Both the position numbers and the translations under genes were made by a program. A DNA stretch of 11,890 nucleotides from contig DASQLD010000612.1 in NCBI GenBank assembly GCA_035630195.1, positions 1 through 11,890 of the forward strand, read 5' to 3'. This document shows positions 1 to 8,075 of this stretch, in pieces (within the stretch, counting starts at the first letter, position 1; every line of letters begins with the position of its first letter). A model generated the notes under the pieces. The model was not told where the DNA came from, searched no databases, and was given only the letters and a program-made list of their open reading frames with translations. This DNA comes from DASQDN01 sp035630195 (GTDB lineage: Bacteria > Acidobacteriota > Terriglobia > Bryobacterales > Bryobacteraceae).

Positions 1-613
1 TTGCCAGCTTCCGCTTATGTTCCTGCGGGTCGACGGCCATCACGGACAGGGCTCCCGCAACGCTTGCAATTTTGCACGCCATTAATCCGATCGACCCGAC
101 GCCGATCACTGCGACAGATTTTCCTGCCACCGACTGAGCCATAACAGTGTGCATCGCATTCCCGAACGGATCAAAGATCGCGGCAACTTCCTTGGGAATC
201 TGGGGCGCGACTTTCCACACATTGTTAGCCGGGAAGGAGAAGTAGTTTGCGAAGCAGCCATCCCGATCTACTCCGATGATTGTCATCTCACGGCAGATGT
301 GACCCTGTCCCGTCCGGCAGAAGAAGCAATGGCCGCATCCGATGTGGCCTTCCCCGGAAACAATGTCACCAGGCTGAATATCTTCAACCGCCGAGCCAAC
401 CTGCTCGATAACACCCATGAACTCGTGGCCAATAATCAGGGGCGGGTGGAGGCGATGCGCCGCCCAGTCGTCCCATTGGTAAATGTGGACATCGGTCCCG
501 CAAACGCCCGTTTTCTCGATGCGGATAACGACATTGTGTTCGGGGCAGACCGGCTGCGGACGCTCTTCCAACGTCAAACCACGTCCTTCACGCCGTTTGA
601 CGAGAGCTTCCAT
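1..613 (-). CDS. tdh: L-threonine 3-dehydrogenase-like zinc dehydrogenase (C-terminus missing)
   Basis: Medium-chain zinc dehydrogenase, cut by the window edge after about 204 residues (the family has about 340-350). With the start at 613 its numbering matches E. coli Tdh exactly: Cys38, Thr40 and His43 (catalytic relay), His63-Glu64 (GHE), structural-zinc cysteines 93, 96, 99 and 107, and His90 in GEGH. The family block IFDPFGNAMHTV lies at 146-157 and the NAD-binding GVGSIG at 171-176. Known Tdh oxidises L-threonine to 2-amino-3-ketobutyrate with NAD+, in the cytoplasm. An in-frame ATG at 625 overlaps the upstream stop codon as TAATG and would add four residues; family numbering favours 613, while the overlap suggests translational coupling. 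The gene is cotranscribed with a UxaA-type dehydratase, so a related sugar-acid or polyol dehydrogenase cannot be excluded, although the Tdh-specific residues argue for threonine. Confidence 0.88.
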   Translation of the reverse strand, partial: MEALVKRREGRGLTLEERPQPVCPEHNVVIRIEKTGVCGTDVHIYQWDDWAAHRLHPPLIIGHEFMGVIEQVGSAVEDIQPGDIVSGEGHIGCGHCFFCRTGQGHICREMTIIGVDRDGCFANYFSFPANNVWKVAPQIPKEVAAIFDPFGNAMHTVMAQSVAGKSVAVIGVGSIGLMACKIASVAGALSVMAVDPQEHKRKLA

Positions 614-624
614 TGCTCTCGCCA

Positions 625-2163
625 TTACATGACCGGGCCGATACGCCACGGCACAAATTCTTTGTGACCGAGTCGCTCCGCACACGTGCGTTCGCCCGAA
701 GCGACGCGTAACAGCTGATCGAAAATCTCCTTACCTACTTCTTGAACTCCGGCCTCGCCGTCTGCGATCCGCCCTGCATTGATGTCCATGTTGTCCCGCA
801 TGCGGTCGTACGTGAACGTGTTGCTGGAGATCTTGATGACCGGAATTGTCGGGAAGCCGATAGCGCTTCCCCGCCCCGTCGTGAATGCTATGACGTTCGC
901 TCCGCCGGAAGCCAACCCTGTCAACGATACCGGATCGTAACCGGGAGTGTTCATGAAGACGAAACCTGGAGACGTTACGCGTTCGGCATAGTCGACCGCC
1001 TGCATCAACGGCGAAGTGCCGGCCTTTGCAACCGCGCCAAGTGACTTCTCGAGAATATTCGTGAGTCCGCCGGCCTTGTTCCCAGGCGAAGGGTTGTCAT
1101 CGAAACTTCCACCAAACTGGCTCAAGTACTTTTTGTACTTATGAACGAAGCTGAGCAACCGCTCCGCCGTCTCGCGATTGCGCGCGCGCTTGACCAGGAG
1201 ATGCTCGGCTCCGAAAATCTCCGTTGTCTCCGCCAGAACCGCACTCGCGCCGATCTCCGCCAGGAGATCGGAACAGAATCCCAATGCTGGATTCGCTGTG
1301 ATTCCCGAAAAGGAATCCGATCCTCCGCAGTTCAAGCCAAGGATGATTTTCGAAGCGGGAGCCGAGACGCGCTTTTCATCGGCTGCCCTCTCGAGCATTG
1401 GAGCGATCGCCTTCCGAGCCGCTTCCACCGTGGCTCTCGTTCCGCCGGAACCTTGCACCGTCATCCCGACCAGCCGGTGCGACTGCGGGGCATTTGGCCC
1501 CAGATAATGCTCGATCTGATTCGTTTCGCAACCCAAGCCGAGAATGATCGCTCCGGCAACGTTGGGATGATCGAGAACGCCCGCGAGCGTGCGCCGCAAT
1601 TGCTCGGTGTCCGGACCGATCGAGTGACCGCAACCTTCCCCATGCGGGAAAGCCACAACACCGTCGACGCCGGGCGGAAGATCCCCAACCTCATAGCTCG
1701 CCGCAATCTGCTCGGCCGTGTGGGCCGCACAATTACTGGCCGCGACAACCGCGATGTAGTTCCGGGTACCGACGCGCCCATCCTCCCGCGCATAGCCGAG
1801 GAATGTGGGGATGGATCGCGACGAAGGTTCTATTTGCCGGTCCCCGGCTGGAAATTCGTAGTCGAACGCAAGCTCTTCAAAGCCGACATTGTGCGTATGG
1901 ACGTGTTGCCCCGCTTCGATAGCGACCTGGGCTCGGCCCATCATCTGTCCGTACCGCACGATATTCTCCCCGGCCGCAATCGGCCGCAGAGCTACCTTGT
2001 GACCGGCAGGTACCGCTTCTCGAACTGTGATGGAAACTCCGTCGACACGCAAATCGCTGCCGGCAGCCAGCGGCACGCGCGCCACCGCGATATTATCCAA
2101 GGCATTCAGGTGAATCGCAGAGTTCTCTGCCGTCGGTACTTTCGCAATTTGAAGCAAACTCAT
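625..2163 (-). CDS. uxaA: UxaA-family altronate/galactarate-type dehydratase
   Basis: A 512-residue cytoplasmic sugar-acid dehydratase of normal full length. An N-terminal SAF domain lies at about residues 15-93 and ends in the HVHTH cluster. The catalytic UxaA/GarD domain follows, with GYAREDGRVGTRN (123-135), HGEGCG (174-179), GLGCETN (209-215), NCGGSDSFSGITANPALG (278-295), TTGRGS (428-433), KISSNT (444-449) and RMRDNMDINAG (454-464). Family members are iron-dependent and dehydrate D-altronate to 2-keto-3-deoxygluconate, or act on galactarate and related acids; the substrate cannot be read from the sequence, so the symbol is provisional. The start at 2163 has no visible Shine-Dalgarno sequence and sits inside a 14-base palindrome. 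The stop at 625-627 overlaps a possible start codon of the downstream dehydrogenase, so the two genes form an operon. Confidence 0.93.
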   Translation of the reverse strand: MSLLQIAKVPTAENSAIHLNALDNIAVARVPLAAGSDLRVDGVSITVREAVPAGHKVALRPIAAGENIVRYGQMMGRAQVAIEAGQHVHTHNVGFEELAFDYEFPAGDRQIEPSSRSIPTFLGYAREDGRVGTRNYIAVVAASNCAAHTAEQIAASYEVGDLPPGVDGVVAFPHGEGCGHSIGPDTEQLRRTLAGVLDHPNVAGAIILGLGCETNQIEHYLGPNAPQSHRLVGMTVQGSGGTRATVEAARKAIAPMLERAADEKRVSAPASKIILGLNCGGSDSFSGITANPALGFCSDLLAEIGASAVLAETTEIFGAEHLLVKRARNRETAERLLSFVHKYKKYLSQFGGSFDDNPSPGNKAGGLTNILEKSLGAVAKAGTSPLMQAVDYAERVTSPGFVFMNTPGYDPVSLTGLASGGANVIAFTTGRGSAIGFPTIPVIKISSNTFTYDRMRDNMDINAGRIADGEAGVQEVGKEIFDQLLRVASGERTCAERLGHKEFVPWRIGPVM

Positions 2164-2173
2164 CTATAGATGA
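2160..2173. repeat. 14-base perfect palindrome over the uxaA start codon
   Basis: TCATCTATAGATGA reads identically on both strands and contains the uxaA ATG (bases 2161-2163). It could be an operator or a small hairpin in the leader, but a palindrome of this length is expected about once by chance in a window this size. Confidence 0.3.
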
Positions 2174-2305
2174 TTATTGCGTAACGGGAACTCGTTGGCA
2201 GATTTGCGGTCTAAGCTGCTATGCCTTGTCGGAAGTGGCCCAATTTCCACATCGGGTACGCTTCTGGCCGCCGCCGTAGCGTAAGTCCTGACAGCTGAGC
2301 AGGTA

Positions 2306-4948
2306 CTATCTATTCGAAGCCTGGGCCAACTGCAGCCGAATCGCCGATTGTTTCTCGGTCTGCCCCAGGGCGCCATAGATTTCGACAAGATCAGCCCGGG
2401 CAGAATTCAACCAGGTCACCGATGGGTTCATCTGTTTGCGCAGGATGTTATAGCCCGCCGAACTCTCCGCCTCAGCTTCGGCAAAGCGCCTCTGTCGCAG
2501 CAGCGTTCGTCCTAGCTTTACCCGCGCGATCGCGGTATTCAGGTGATCTACAGAAAGTGTGCGGGCAAACACAGCGATGGCTCGGCGAAACAACTTCTCG
2601 GCTTCTACATTGTCGTGAGACGCCATAAATGCGCTGCCCAGATTCGAGGTCGCCGTGCCAATCAGATAATGCCCTTCGGGATAGACCACCTTATAGATTT
2701 CCAGCATCCGGCGAAACTGCTTCTTCGCACCCTCCGGGTCGCCCTTTTGCAGCGCGACCGTCCCGAGTTCGTTGACAGCCGACGCGACCCTGGGATGCAC
2801 GCGGCCAAAGACGCGCTCTTGCACTGCGATTGCATCGCGGAGTAGCGGCGCCGCCTCGTCGAATTTTTTCTGATAGACAAGTGAACGCGCGACTAAGGTG
2901 AAACCGGCTGCCGTTCGATAGTGGGTCTCGCCAAAGAACGTCCTCGTAATTCCCAACGCCTCACGTTGATATTTCTCGGCTTCCGGGTAATTACCTGTAT
3001 CCTGCTGGATGGCGCCGAGGTTCACCAGCACCTCTGCGACGCGCGGATGCTGGGCGCCATAGATCTCACGATTGATCTTCAGCACTCGATGGTTTATCGC
3101 CTCTGCATCTTTGTACTTACCTGCATAGAAGTACGCATTCGCCAGTTCGTACAGCGCGCCTGCCAGATCCGATCCTGAAGTCCGGGGGGACGAACGCAAT
3201 CGCACTGCCTCCTCCAGCACAGGAATCGAGTCGGCATACTTGCCCTTCTCCTCGAGAACTCGTCCCAGGCCTTCCGTGGCGATAGCAATCGTGGGATGTT
3301 CCGGAGGCAGGGCGCCCCGGCTTATCGCAACGGCTTCGCGCGCGAGGCGTTCCGCTTCGTCGAGCTTTGCCTGGTCGACTCGCAGGAGTGCGAGCATTGC
3401 GGTAGTTTCTGCAATGGCAGCGCTGCTGTCGCCGCTCAACTGCCGGCGTTTCCGGAGCGCAGTGTTGAACAACATCTCGGCTCGAGACAGGTCGCCCAGC
3501 TTGCGGTAAATGTTTCCCAGATTCTGGTACAACTCGGCCTGAATGTCCGGGTCCTTGTCGAGGGCTGCGGCTTCTTGCACACCCTTGTCGAGCAGTGCAG
3601 CTACGCGAAGATCATGCGATGGCCCTGCGTCCGGATCGCCTCCGTCAAACAGATTTTGCATGAAATGCTGGATTCGTTGGGTGCGCGCCACCTCTGCGAT
3701 GGCCGCGTTTCGTTCTGCCGACAACCGCGTCATGAAGAGGACGATCAGAACGGACGCAGCTAGGAGCGACAGCCCAGTTGCAGCTACCACTATGCGATGT
3801 CTTCGAACAAACTTCCGCGTGCGGTACCAGTGGGTATCGGGTCTGGCTTCGAGAGGCTCACCGGCGAGATAGTGATCGATATCGCGCCGTAGCGCTTCCG
3901 CCGATGCATAGCGCTGACCGGCATCGTTATGCATAGCCTTCAGGCAAATGACGTCCAGGTCGTTCCAGCTAGCCCGGCTGATGCCCCGTACACGAGCGTT
4001 GCCTTTCTGCTGTACTCGACGAGCCACTAAAGACGGGCGCACGACGTCCCGGTTCAATGACAACGCAGCGAGATCCAAGTCTCTTCGAAGATCATCGAAC
4101 GGGAGCCGGCCCGTGAGCAGCCGGTACAGGATCACGCCCAGCGAGTACACGTCGGCTCCCATGGCCGCCGGCTCCCCACGCAACTGCTCAGGAGCCGCAA
4201 ACGCGGGAGTCAACATCCGTAGCCCCGTCCGCGTCAGATCAGAGACCAAGCCAAACTCGTCCAGTCGTTTCGCGACTCCGAAATCCAGCAGCTTTACCGA
4301 CGCGTTCGAAGTGACCAGTACGTTCGAAGGCTTCAGATCCCGGTGAATGATCGCGCGGCCGTGCGCGAACTGCACCGCCTCGCACACCGAGCGGAACAAC
4401 CGGAGACGCTCCCTCATCCCGCAACCATGCACATCGCAGTACTCATCGAGATGTAGCCCCTCAACGTACTCCATGACGAAGTAAGGCGTGCCGTCCTCGA
4501 GCGTGCTTGCGTCCAGTAAGCGGGCGATGTTCGGATGATCGAGTTGGGCCAGGTTGTACTGCTCGTGTGCGAATCTTTCGCGGCGCGCCGGCGATAACCA
4601 GGAGTCTCGAAGCACCTTGATTGCCGCCGATGTACCCAGGTCGGGACGTACGGCAAAGAAGACCGTGCCCATGCCTCCCTCACCAAGAATGTGCCGTATT
4701 TCCCAAGGACTGATATTGCGCCTACCCATTGGGGTCGCAGGCAGCATCTGGTCCGCGATCTGCGGCAGTCCGGCATCGAGCAGACCGGCTGACCGCGCAT
4801 CCGCTTCTAGCATTCGAAGAACCTCGGTCATAAGAGCCGGGTCACCAGCGCACTCCCGCTGCAGAGCCTGCGTGCGCTGTTCCGGACCCAGTTCCACAAC
4901 GGTATGGAATAGCGCCTGCACCCGTTCCCAACGTCTGGCGTCCATCAT
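2306..4948 (-). CDS. membrane Ser/Thr protein kinase with C-terminal TPR repeats
   Basis: An 880-residue PknB-type kinase. The N-terminal 80 residues match the short helical leader common in Acidobacteriota kinases that follow ECF sigma genes. The kinase domain spans about 84-365 and appears catalytically intact: glycine loop GEGGMGTV (89-96), ATP lysine K111 (AIK), HRDLKPSN (202-209), DFG (222-224) and APE (252-254). One transmembrane helix (about 386-406), preceded by a basic KFVRRHR, separates the cytoplasmic kinase from a region of tandem tetratricopeptide repeats (about 465-880) that should lie outside the membrane and bind a peptide or partner protein. ATG at 4948 and 4945 are both possible starts. 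The gene begins 16 bases after the sigma-factor stop, so both are probably on one transcript; the kinase may phosphorylate the sigma factor (inference). The ligand and targets are unknown. Confidence 0.93.
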   Translation of the reverse strand: MMDARRWERVQALFHTVVELGPEQRTQALQRECAGDPALMTEVLRMLEADARSAGLLDAGLPQIADQMLPATPMGRRNISPWEIRHILGEGGMGTVFFAVRPDLGTSAAIKVLRDSWLSPARRERFAHEQYNLAQLDHPNIARLLDASTLEDGTPYFVMEYVEGLHLDEYCDVHGCGMRERLRLFRSVCEAVQFAHGRAIIHRDLKPSNVLVTSNASVKLLDFGVAKRLDEFGLVSDLTRTGLRMLTPAFAAPEQLRGEPAAMGADVYSLGVILYRLLTGRLPFDDLRRDLDLAALSLNRDVVRPSLVARRVQQKGNARVRGISRASWNDLDVICLKAMHNDAGQRYASAEALRRDIDHYLAGEPLEARPDTHWYRTRKFVRRHRIVVAATGLSLLAASVLIVLFMTRLSAERNAAIAEVARTQRIQHFMQNLFDGGDPDAGPSHDLRVAALLDKGVQEAAALDKDPDIQAELYQNLGNIYRKLGDLSRAEMLFNTALRKRRQLSGDSSAAIAETTAMLALLRVDQAKLDEAERLAREAVAISRGALPPEHPTIAIATEGLGRVLEEKGKYADSIPVLEEAVRLRSSPRTSGSDLAGALYELANAYFYAGKYKDAEAINHRVLKINREIYGAQHPRVAEVLVNLGAIQQDTGNYPEAEKYQREALGITRTFFGETHYRTAAGFTLVARSLVYQKKFDEAAPLLRDAIAVQERVFGRVHPRVASAVNELGTVALQKGDPEGAKKQFRRMLEIYKVVYPEGHYLIGTATSNLGSAFMASHDNVEAEKLFRRAIAVFARTLSVDHLNTAIARVKLGRTLLRQRRFAEAEAESSAGYNILRKQMNPSVTWLNSARADLVEIYGALGQTEKQSAIRLQLAQASNR

Positions 4949-4964
4949 CGATACGCCGCCGATG

Positions 4965-5537
4965 TCATTCGGCGCCGCTCAGCCGACCTGCAAGCCATGC
5001 GCGCGCGGCTCGCCAATCCCGGAGTAGCGTAGCTTCGGAGACGTCCAGCAGGTCGGCGATCTCGCGCATTTCGAGCCCTCCAAAGAAGCGGCTCTCGACC
5101 ATCTGCGCCTGCCGCGCGTTCAGGCGCGAGAGTTCAACCAGCGCTTCGTCGAGCGCGAGTACTTGGTCATCCCACAACGTCCGGTCAGCCACTCCTTCCT
5201 CTAAGGAGATAGAGAGTCCAGTCAACTGCCCTCGCTTCAGAGCGTGCCTCCGCCGAGCTTCGCTGACGAGCACCTGACGCATGGCACATGCTGCAATGCG
5301 CCGAAAATGCAGCGGCGAGGTATGGGCAACGGCGGGCGTACGCGCCAGCTTCAGCCACGCTTCGTTGACCATCGTTGTCGGGCTAAGCGGCGCCGAAGGG
5401 TGACTTCTCCGGACGGCAGCGGCCAAGCTCTTCAACTCTTCATACGCGAGGCTGAAAACCTGATCGAGCTCCGCACGGTCAACATCGTGTACGTCCCGGC
5501 TCTTCTTTAGCGACCCTGCAACACTTTCCTGATCCAC
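4965..5537 (-). CDS. ECF-subfamily RNA polymerase sigma factor (TIGR02999 type)
   Basis: A 190-residue extracytoplasmic-function sigma factor that directs RNA polymerase to a specific promoter set. Region 2 covers about residues 22-98, with PTTMVNEAWLKL (53-64) and HFRRIAACAMRQVLVSEARR (78-97), both typical of the Acidobacteriota/Planctomycetes ECF group. Region 4 with its helix-turn-helix covers about 136-185, including EIADLLDVSEATLLRDW (159-175). The start codon is GTG at 5537; no good Shine-Dalgarno sequence lies in range. It is followed at 16 bases by a receptor-like Ser/Thr kinase, and no anti-sigma gene is next to it. In Vibrio parahaemolyticus an ECF factor (EcfP) is activated by threonine phosphorylation by its neighbour kinase PknT; similar control is plausible here but is inference. 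Confidence 0.93.
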   Translation of the reverse strand: MDQESVAGSLKKSRDVHDVDRAELDQVFSLAYEELKSLAAAVRRSHPSAPLSPTTMVNEAWLKLARTPAVAHTSPLHFRRIAACAMRQVLVSEARRRHALKRGQLTGLSISLEEGVADRTLWDDQVLALDEALVELSRLNARQAQMVESRFFGGLEMREIADLLDVSEATLLRDWRAARAWLAGRLSGAE

Positions 5538-5598
5538 GATGACGGTTTCTATGGCCCCTCTGCGTAATGTTCAGTGTATCCGCTAGTTCTGCTGGCGC

Positions 5599-5949
5599 AT
5601 GGGAATGTCCGAATTAGACCAAAGCATATGCGCAATCGAATCGCGTCAGGTAACTGCCGCCCTCGAGTCCACGGGATCGTCTGACCCGGACGTACTCTTC
5701 GCTCGCAAGGAAGAGCTTCTCGCCCGTACCCGCGAGATGAATAATGCGGCAACGACCGAAATCCTCGCTGGAATCGCGATTTCCGTAACCATAGCCGGGG
5801 CCTTCCTCGGAATCCCTGCCATTCGTCGCGGGCTTGCCAGACGAAGATCTGTTGCGGAGAGCGTTAAGACGGTCGAAGCAGCGTACTGCGCGTACCTAAT
5901 GGCGACAGCAGAGAAGCGAAAAAACATGTTTAAGGTGAGGTTGTTCTGA
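5599..5949 (+). CDS. small single-pass membrane protein, unknown function
   Basis: A 116-residue protein that I do not recognise. An acidic, probably cytoplasmic N-terminal half (about 1-50) precedes one hydrophobic helix (about 53-73, LAGIAISVTIAGAFLGIPAI), then a basic RRGLARRRS segment and a short amphipathic tail. Coding is supported mainly by the junction downstream: its TGA stop overlaps the ATG of the next gene in TGATG (5947-5951), the usual sign of translational coupling. ATG at 5605 is an alternative start two codons later; neither has a strong Shine-Dalgarno sequence. It is the first gene of a three-gene operon that diverges from the ECF sigma gene across 61 bases. It might anchor or help export the two secreted proteins downstream (inference only). 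Confidence 0.65.
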   Translation: MGMSELDQSICAIESRQVTAALESTGSSDPDVLFARKEELLARTREMNNAATTEILAGIAISVTIAGAFLGIPAIRRGLARRRSVAESVKTVEAAYCAYLMATAEKRKNMFKVRLF

Positions 5950-8063
5950 TGCGTTTTGTCTTTGTCCTTATTTGCATTGTGATGTATCCGGCCTTTCCGG
6001 CCGAGTACTTGCCCGTCTGCGAAAAATGCTTGAACCCGCGCATTCATTCCAAGTCCGGCGCCCGCACTTCAAGTGCGTCAGCCGACGCCAAAGTGGTACA
6101 GGAGGACGCTGTAACGTGGTGTGCGACAAACCGTCCGCGCGATCCTTACTGCGCCCGGGAAGAGGTTACCAACGGTGGCGATGGAGGGCGCAAATCCTAT
6201 AAAGCTACCGCCGACTGCAGCGCTGGAATCCTGAACTCAATCGATGGCTACGAGTATCGCTACGTGGGAGTCTGGCCCGACGGTCCTGGCCGCGGACGTC
6301 CGATGCTGAAAGGCGCCGCCGGGAACATACCGCGCTGGAACTCCATAGTCTCCGGTCGCGGTGTTGCTCGAGCCGAATGGGCCAAATTCGGCGGATACTC
6401 ACTCGCGGGACAGTGGGAGGTCCTCTGCGGTACAGTGCCGCCGGCTAGCGCACAAAGCGCACAGACAAAACCAGTCGAAAGTGAAGGCGAATGGCTCGCC
6501 TCCTGCTTCCGCTGCCCCGCTCCGGCAGTTACGTCTAAGACGGGCATTGGGACCGCAAATGCCGTGGCCGATGCGCGGTTCTCAGCTACGGAAATCAAAT
6601 CATCGTGCGCCGAGACGGACCCGCAAAATGTAGCGGCTTGCGTGCGTCGCGAGATGGCGGAGCGCGGCAATAAAACCTATCGCGCGACGGCCGATTGCAC
6701 CGGGGGACGGATCACTACTATCGACGATCAGCACTACACTCTTGCCGGAATCTGGGACAACAGCGACATCGGCGGGGGCCGAACCAAGTGGCGTGGGGCC
6801 GACGGTCAGATCGTCGGCCGGGATAACGCCAGTGGCGGACTTGCCATCTCTCAGCAATGGGAAGTTCTTTGTCCCGGACCGGTCAGCAATGCTCTACTTA
6901 GCAGCGCAGCTACTGTCCCGGGACGTCCTGCTGTACCGGCACAAGTTGCTACCGCCACAACGAGCGCTTCCGCATGCGCCGGTAAACGGTACTGCGAGGA
7001 GTCGAACACGTTCGCAGCGATCATCCGCGACTTCCGCTCCAGCACCCTCCCAGACTCCACGCGCATGGTGAGCGCAACGATCAAGTTCCTCAACAAAACG
7101 AATCGGCCGCTTTTGCTGGGCTATATACGCAGTTCGGGTGTGGCCATAGACGATCAAGGCAATCGCTACATTCTTCCCACGCCGACGAACGTGCGAGGCA
7201 TGGGCGAAATCGGCGGCCGCGAGTTCGATCCTAAATTCACCCTTCAGCCGGGACAATCTGCCGACACTCGCTTCGAATTCGTTTGGCGGTGGAACGGTCG
7301 CGATATCATCGGCCATAAGGCATGGGACATTGAGCTGGCCGTGCGGGAGCCAAACGAAGCAGCTCCTGGACAATATCGATTCGGCGCCGAACACGCGCTG
7401 CAGTTCCGCGGCGTCCCATCAGCAACGGCGGCCGTGTCTCAATCCGTACCTGCGGCCACAGCGCCTACGGCGTCTGCGACAGATCCGCGCCGAACTGATG
7501 CCTGCGAGGGCAAGACTCGCTGCTTCGATGCGGGCGCCTTTGTTACGGAGATTGGGAGCGGAACGCTGACTCGTGAAGGAACGTATCAGGATCGGGTTGC
7601 ACGCCTGAATCTGCTGATCCGCAACATGGGAGATCAGCCCTTGCCATTGGCCTACGTTGCCAAGTCGTCCGTCCTCACTGACAATCTGGGAAGACGCTTT
7701 TTCTGGGGCACGGCTGGAACCTACGATACGAGCGCGACGGGTATCGGCAAAGTGGAAGCGAATCGAGCCGATCCGCAGTTCACACTGGCTCCCGGCGAGT
7801 CACGTACGGTTACCTTCACGCTGCGCCGTCGAACTCCGAAAACCGATCCTGACGGCACGAGCTATACCTTCAACGTTGCGCTTGCCCAACTTGAAGTAAT
7901 CAACCCGCAACAAGTGCGGACCACACGCGAGCACAGCCTCGCGTTTACCGACTTCGCGCTGAATGCAACGGCTGCTGCGCCCTCGGGTACTCCTGCGAAT
8001 TCCGGGCAGCAGACGATCCGCGATCTCAGCAATGCGATCCGCGGTCTTGGCAAGAAGAAATAA
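5949..8063 (+). CDS. exported protein with two pairs of duplicated domains (A-A'-B-B')
   Basis: A 704-residue protein with an N-terminal signal sequence (about 1-18, MRFVFVLICIVMYPAFPA). Two homologous Cys-rich domains follow: A (about 20-161) with cysteines at 24, 27, 58, 68, 90 and 160, and A' (about 182-310) with cysteines at 186, 189, 220, 231, 250 and 308. Both share YKATADC/YRATADC and end in QWEVLC. Low-complexity Ala/Thr/Pro linkers lead to domains B (about 341-489, ACAGKRYC) and B' (about 517-671, ACEGKTRC). These share the six-residue Cys spacing, a DxxGxR/NxY/F stretch and FTLxPGxS (430-437, 610-617), and look like beta-sandwich modules. The C-terminus is basic (GKKK). The even number of ordered cysteines suggests disulfide-stabilised periplasmic or secreted modules. 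I do not recognise the family. ATG overlaps the previous stop (TGATG), and the next gene follows after 12 bases. Confidence 0.88.
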   Translation: MRFVFVLICIVMYPAFPAEYLPVCEKCLNPRIHSKSGARTSSASADAKVVQEDAVTWCATNRPRDPYCAREEVTNGGDGGRKSYKATADCSAGILNSIDGYEYRYVGVWPDGPGRGRPMLKGAAGNIPRWNSIVSGRGVARAEWAKFGGYSLAGQWEVLCGTVPPASAQSAQTKPVESEGEWLASCFRCPAPAVTSKTGIGTANAVADARFSATEIKSSCAETDPQNVAACVRREMAERGNKTYRATADCTGGRITTIDDQHYTLAGIWDNSDIGGGRTKWRGADGQIVGRDNASGGLAISQQWEVLCPGPVSNALLSSAATVPGRPAVPAQVATATTSASACAGKRYCEESNTFAAIIRDFRSSTLPDSTRMVSATIKFLNKTNRPLLLGYIRSSGVAIDDQGNRYILPTPTNVRGMGEIGGREFDPKFTLQPGQSADTRFEFVWRWNGRDIIGHKAWDIELAVREPNEAAPGQYRFGAEHALQFRGVPSATAAVSQSVPAATAPTASATDPRRTDACEGKTRCFDAGAFVTEIGSGTLTREGTYQDRVARLNLLIRNMGDQPLPLAYVAKSSVLTDNLGRRFFWGTAGTYDTSATGIGKVEANRADPQFTLAPGESRTVTFTLRRRTPKTDPDGTSYTFNVALAQLEVINPQQVRTTREHSLAFTDFALNATAAAPSGTPANSGQQTIRDLSNAIRGLGKKK

Positions 8064-8067
8064 GGAG
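8062..8067 (+). promoter_or_regulatory. ribosome binding site that decides a TTG start
   Basis: AAGGAG, overlapping the end of the preceding TAA stop, lies 8 bases before TTG at 8076. This near-perfect Shine-Dalgarno sequence fixes the unusual TTG start of the following gene. Confidence 0.85.
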
Positions 8068-8075
8068 AACCAATT

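Noticed and set aside
149..667. 172-residue plus-strand open frame
   Set aside because: Antisense to the clear threonine-dehydrogenase-like gene.
1141..2169. 342-residue plus-strand open frame
   Set aside because: It lies wholly antisense to the well-supported UxaA gene and its Arg-rich translation matches no family; it is a GC-driven shadow.
5538..5598. Promoters in the divergent sigma/operon gap
   Set aside because: No -35/-10 pair or ECF-type AAC...CGT motif was convincing enough on either strand to call.
5646..6047. 133-residue minus-strand open frame
   Set aside because: Antisense to the 116-residue gene, whose TGATG junction with the next gene supports the plus strand.
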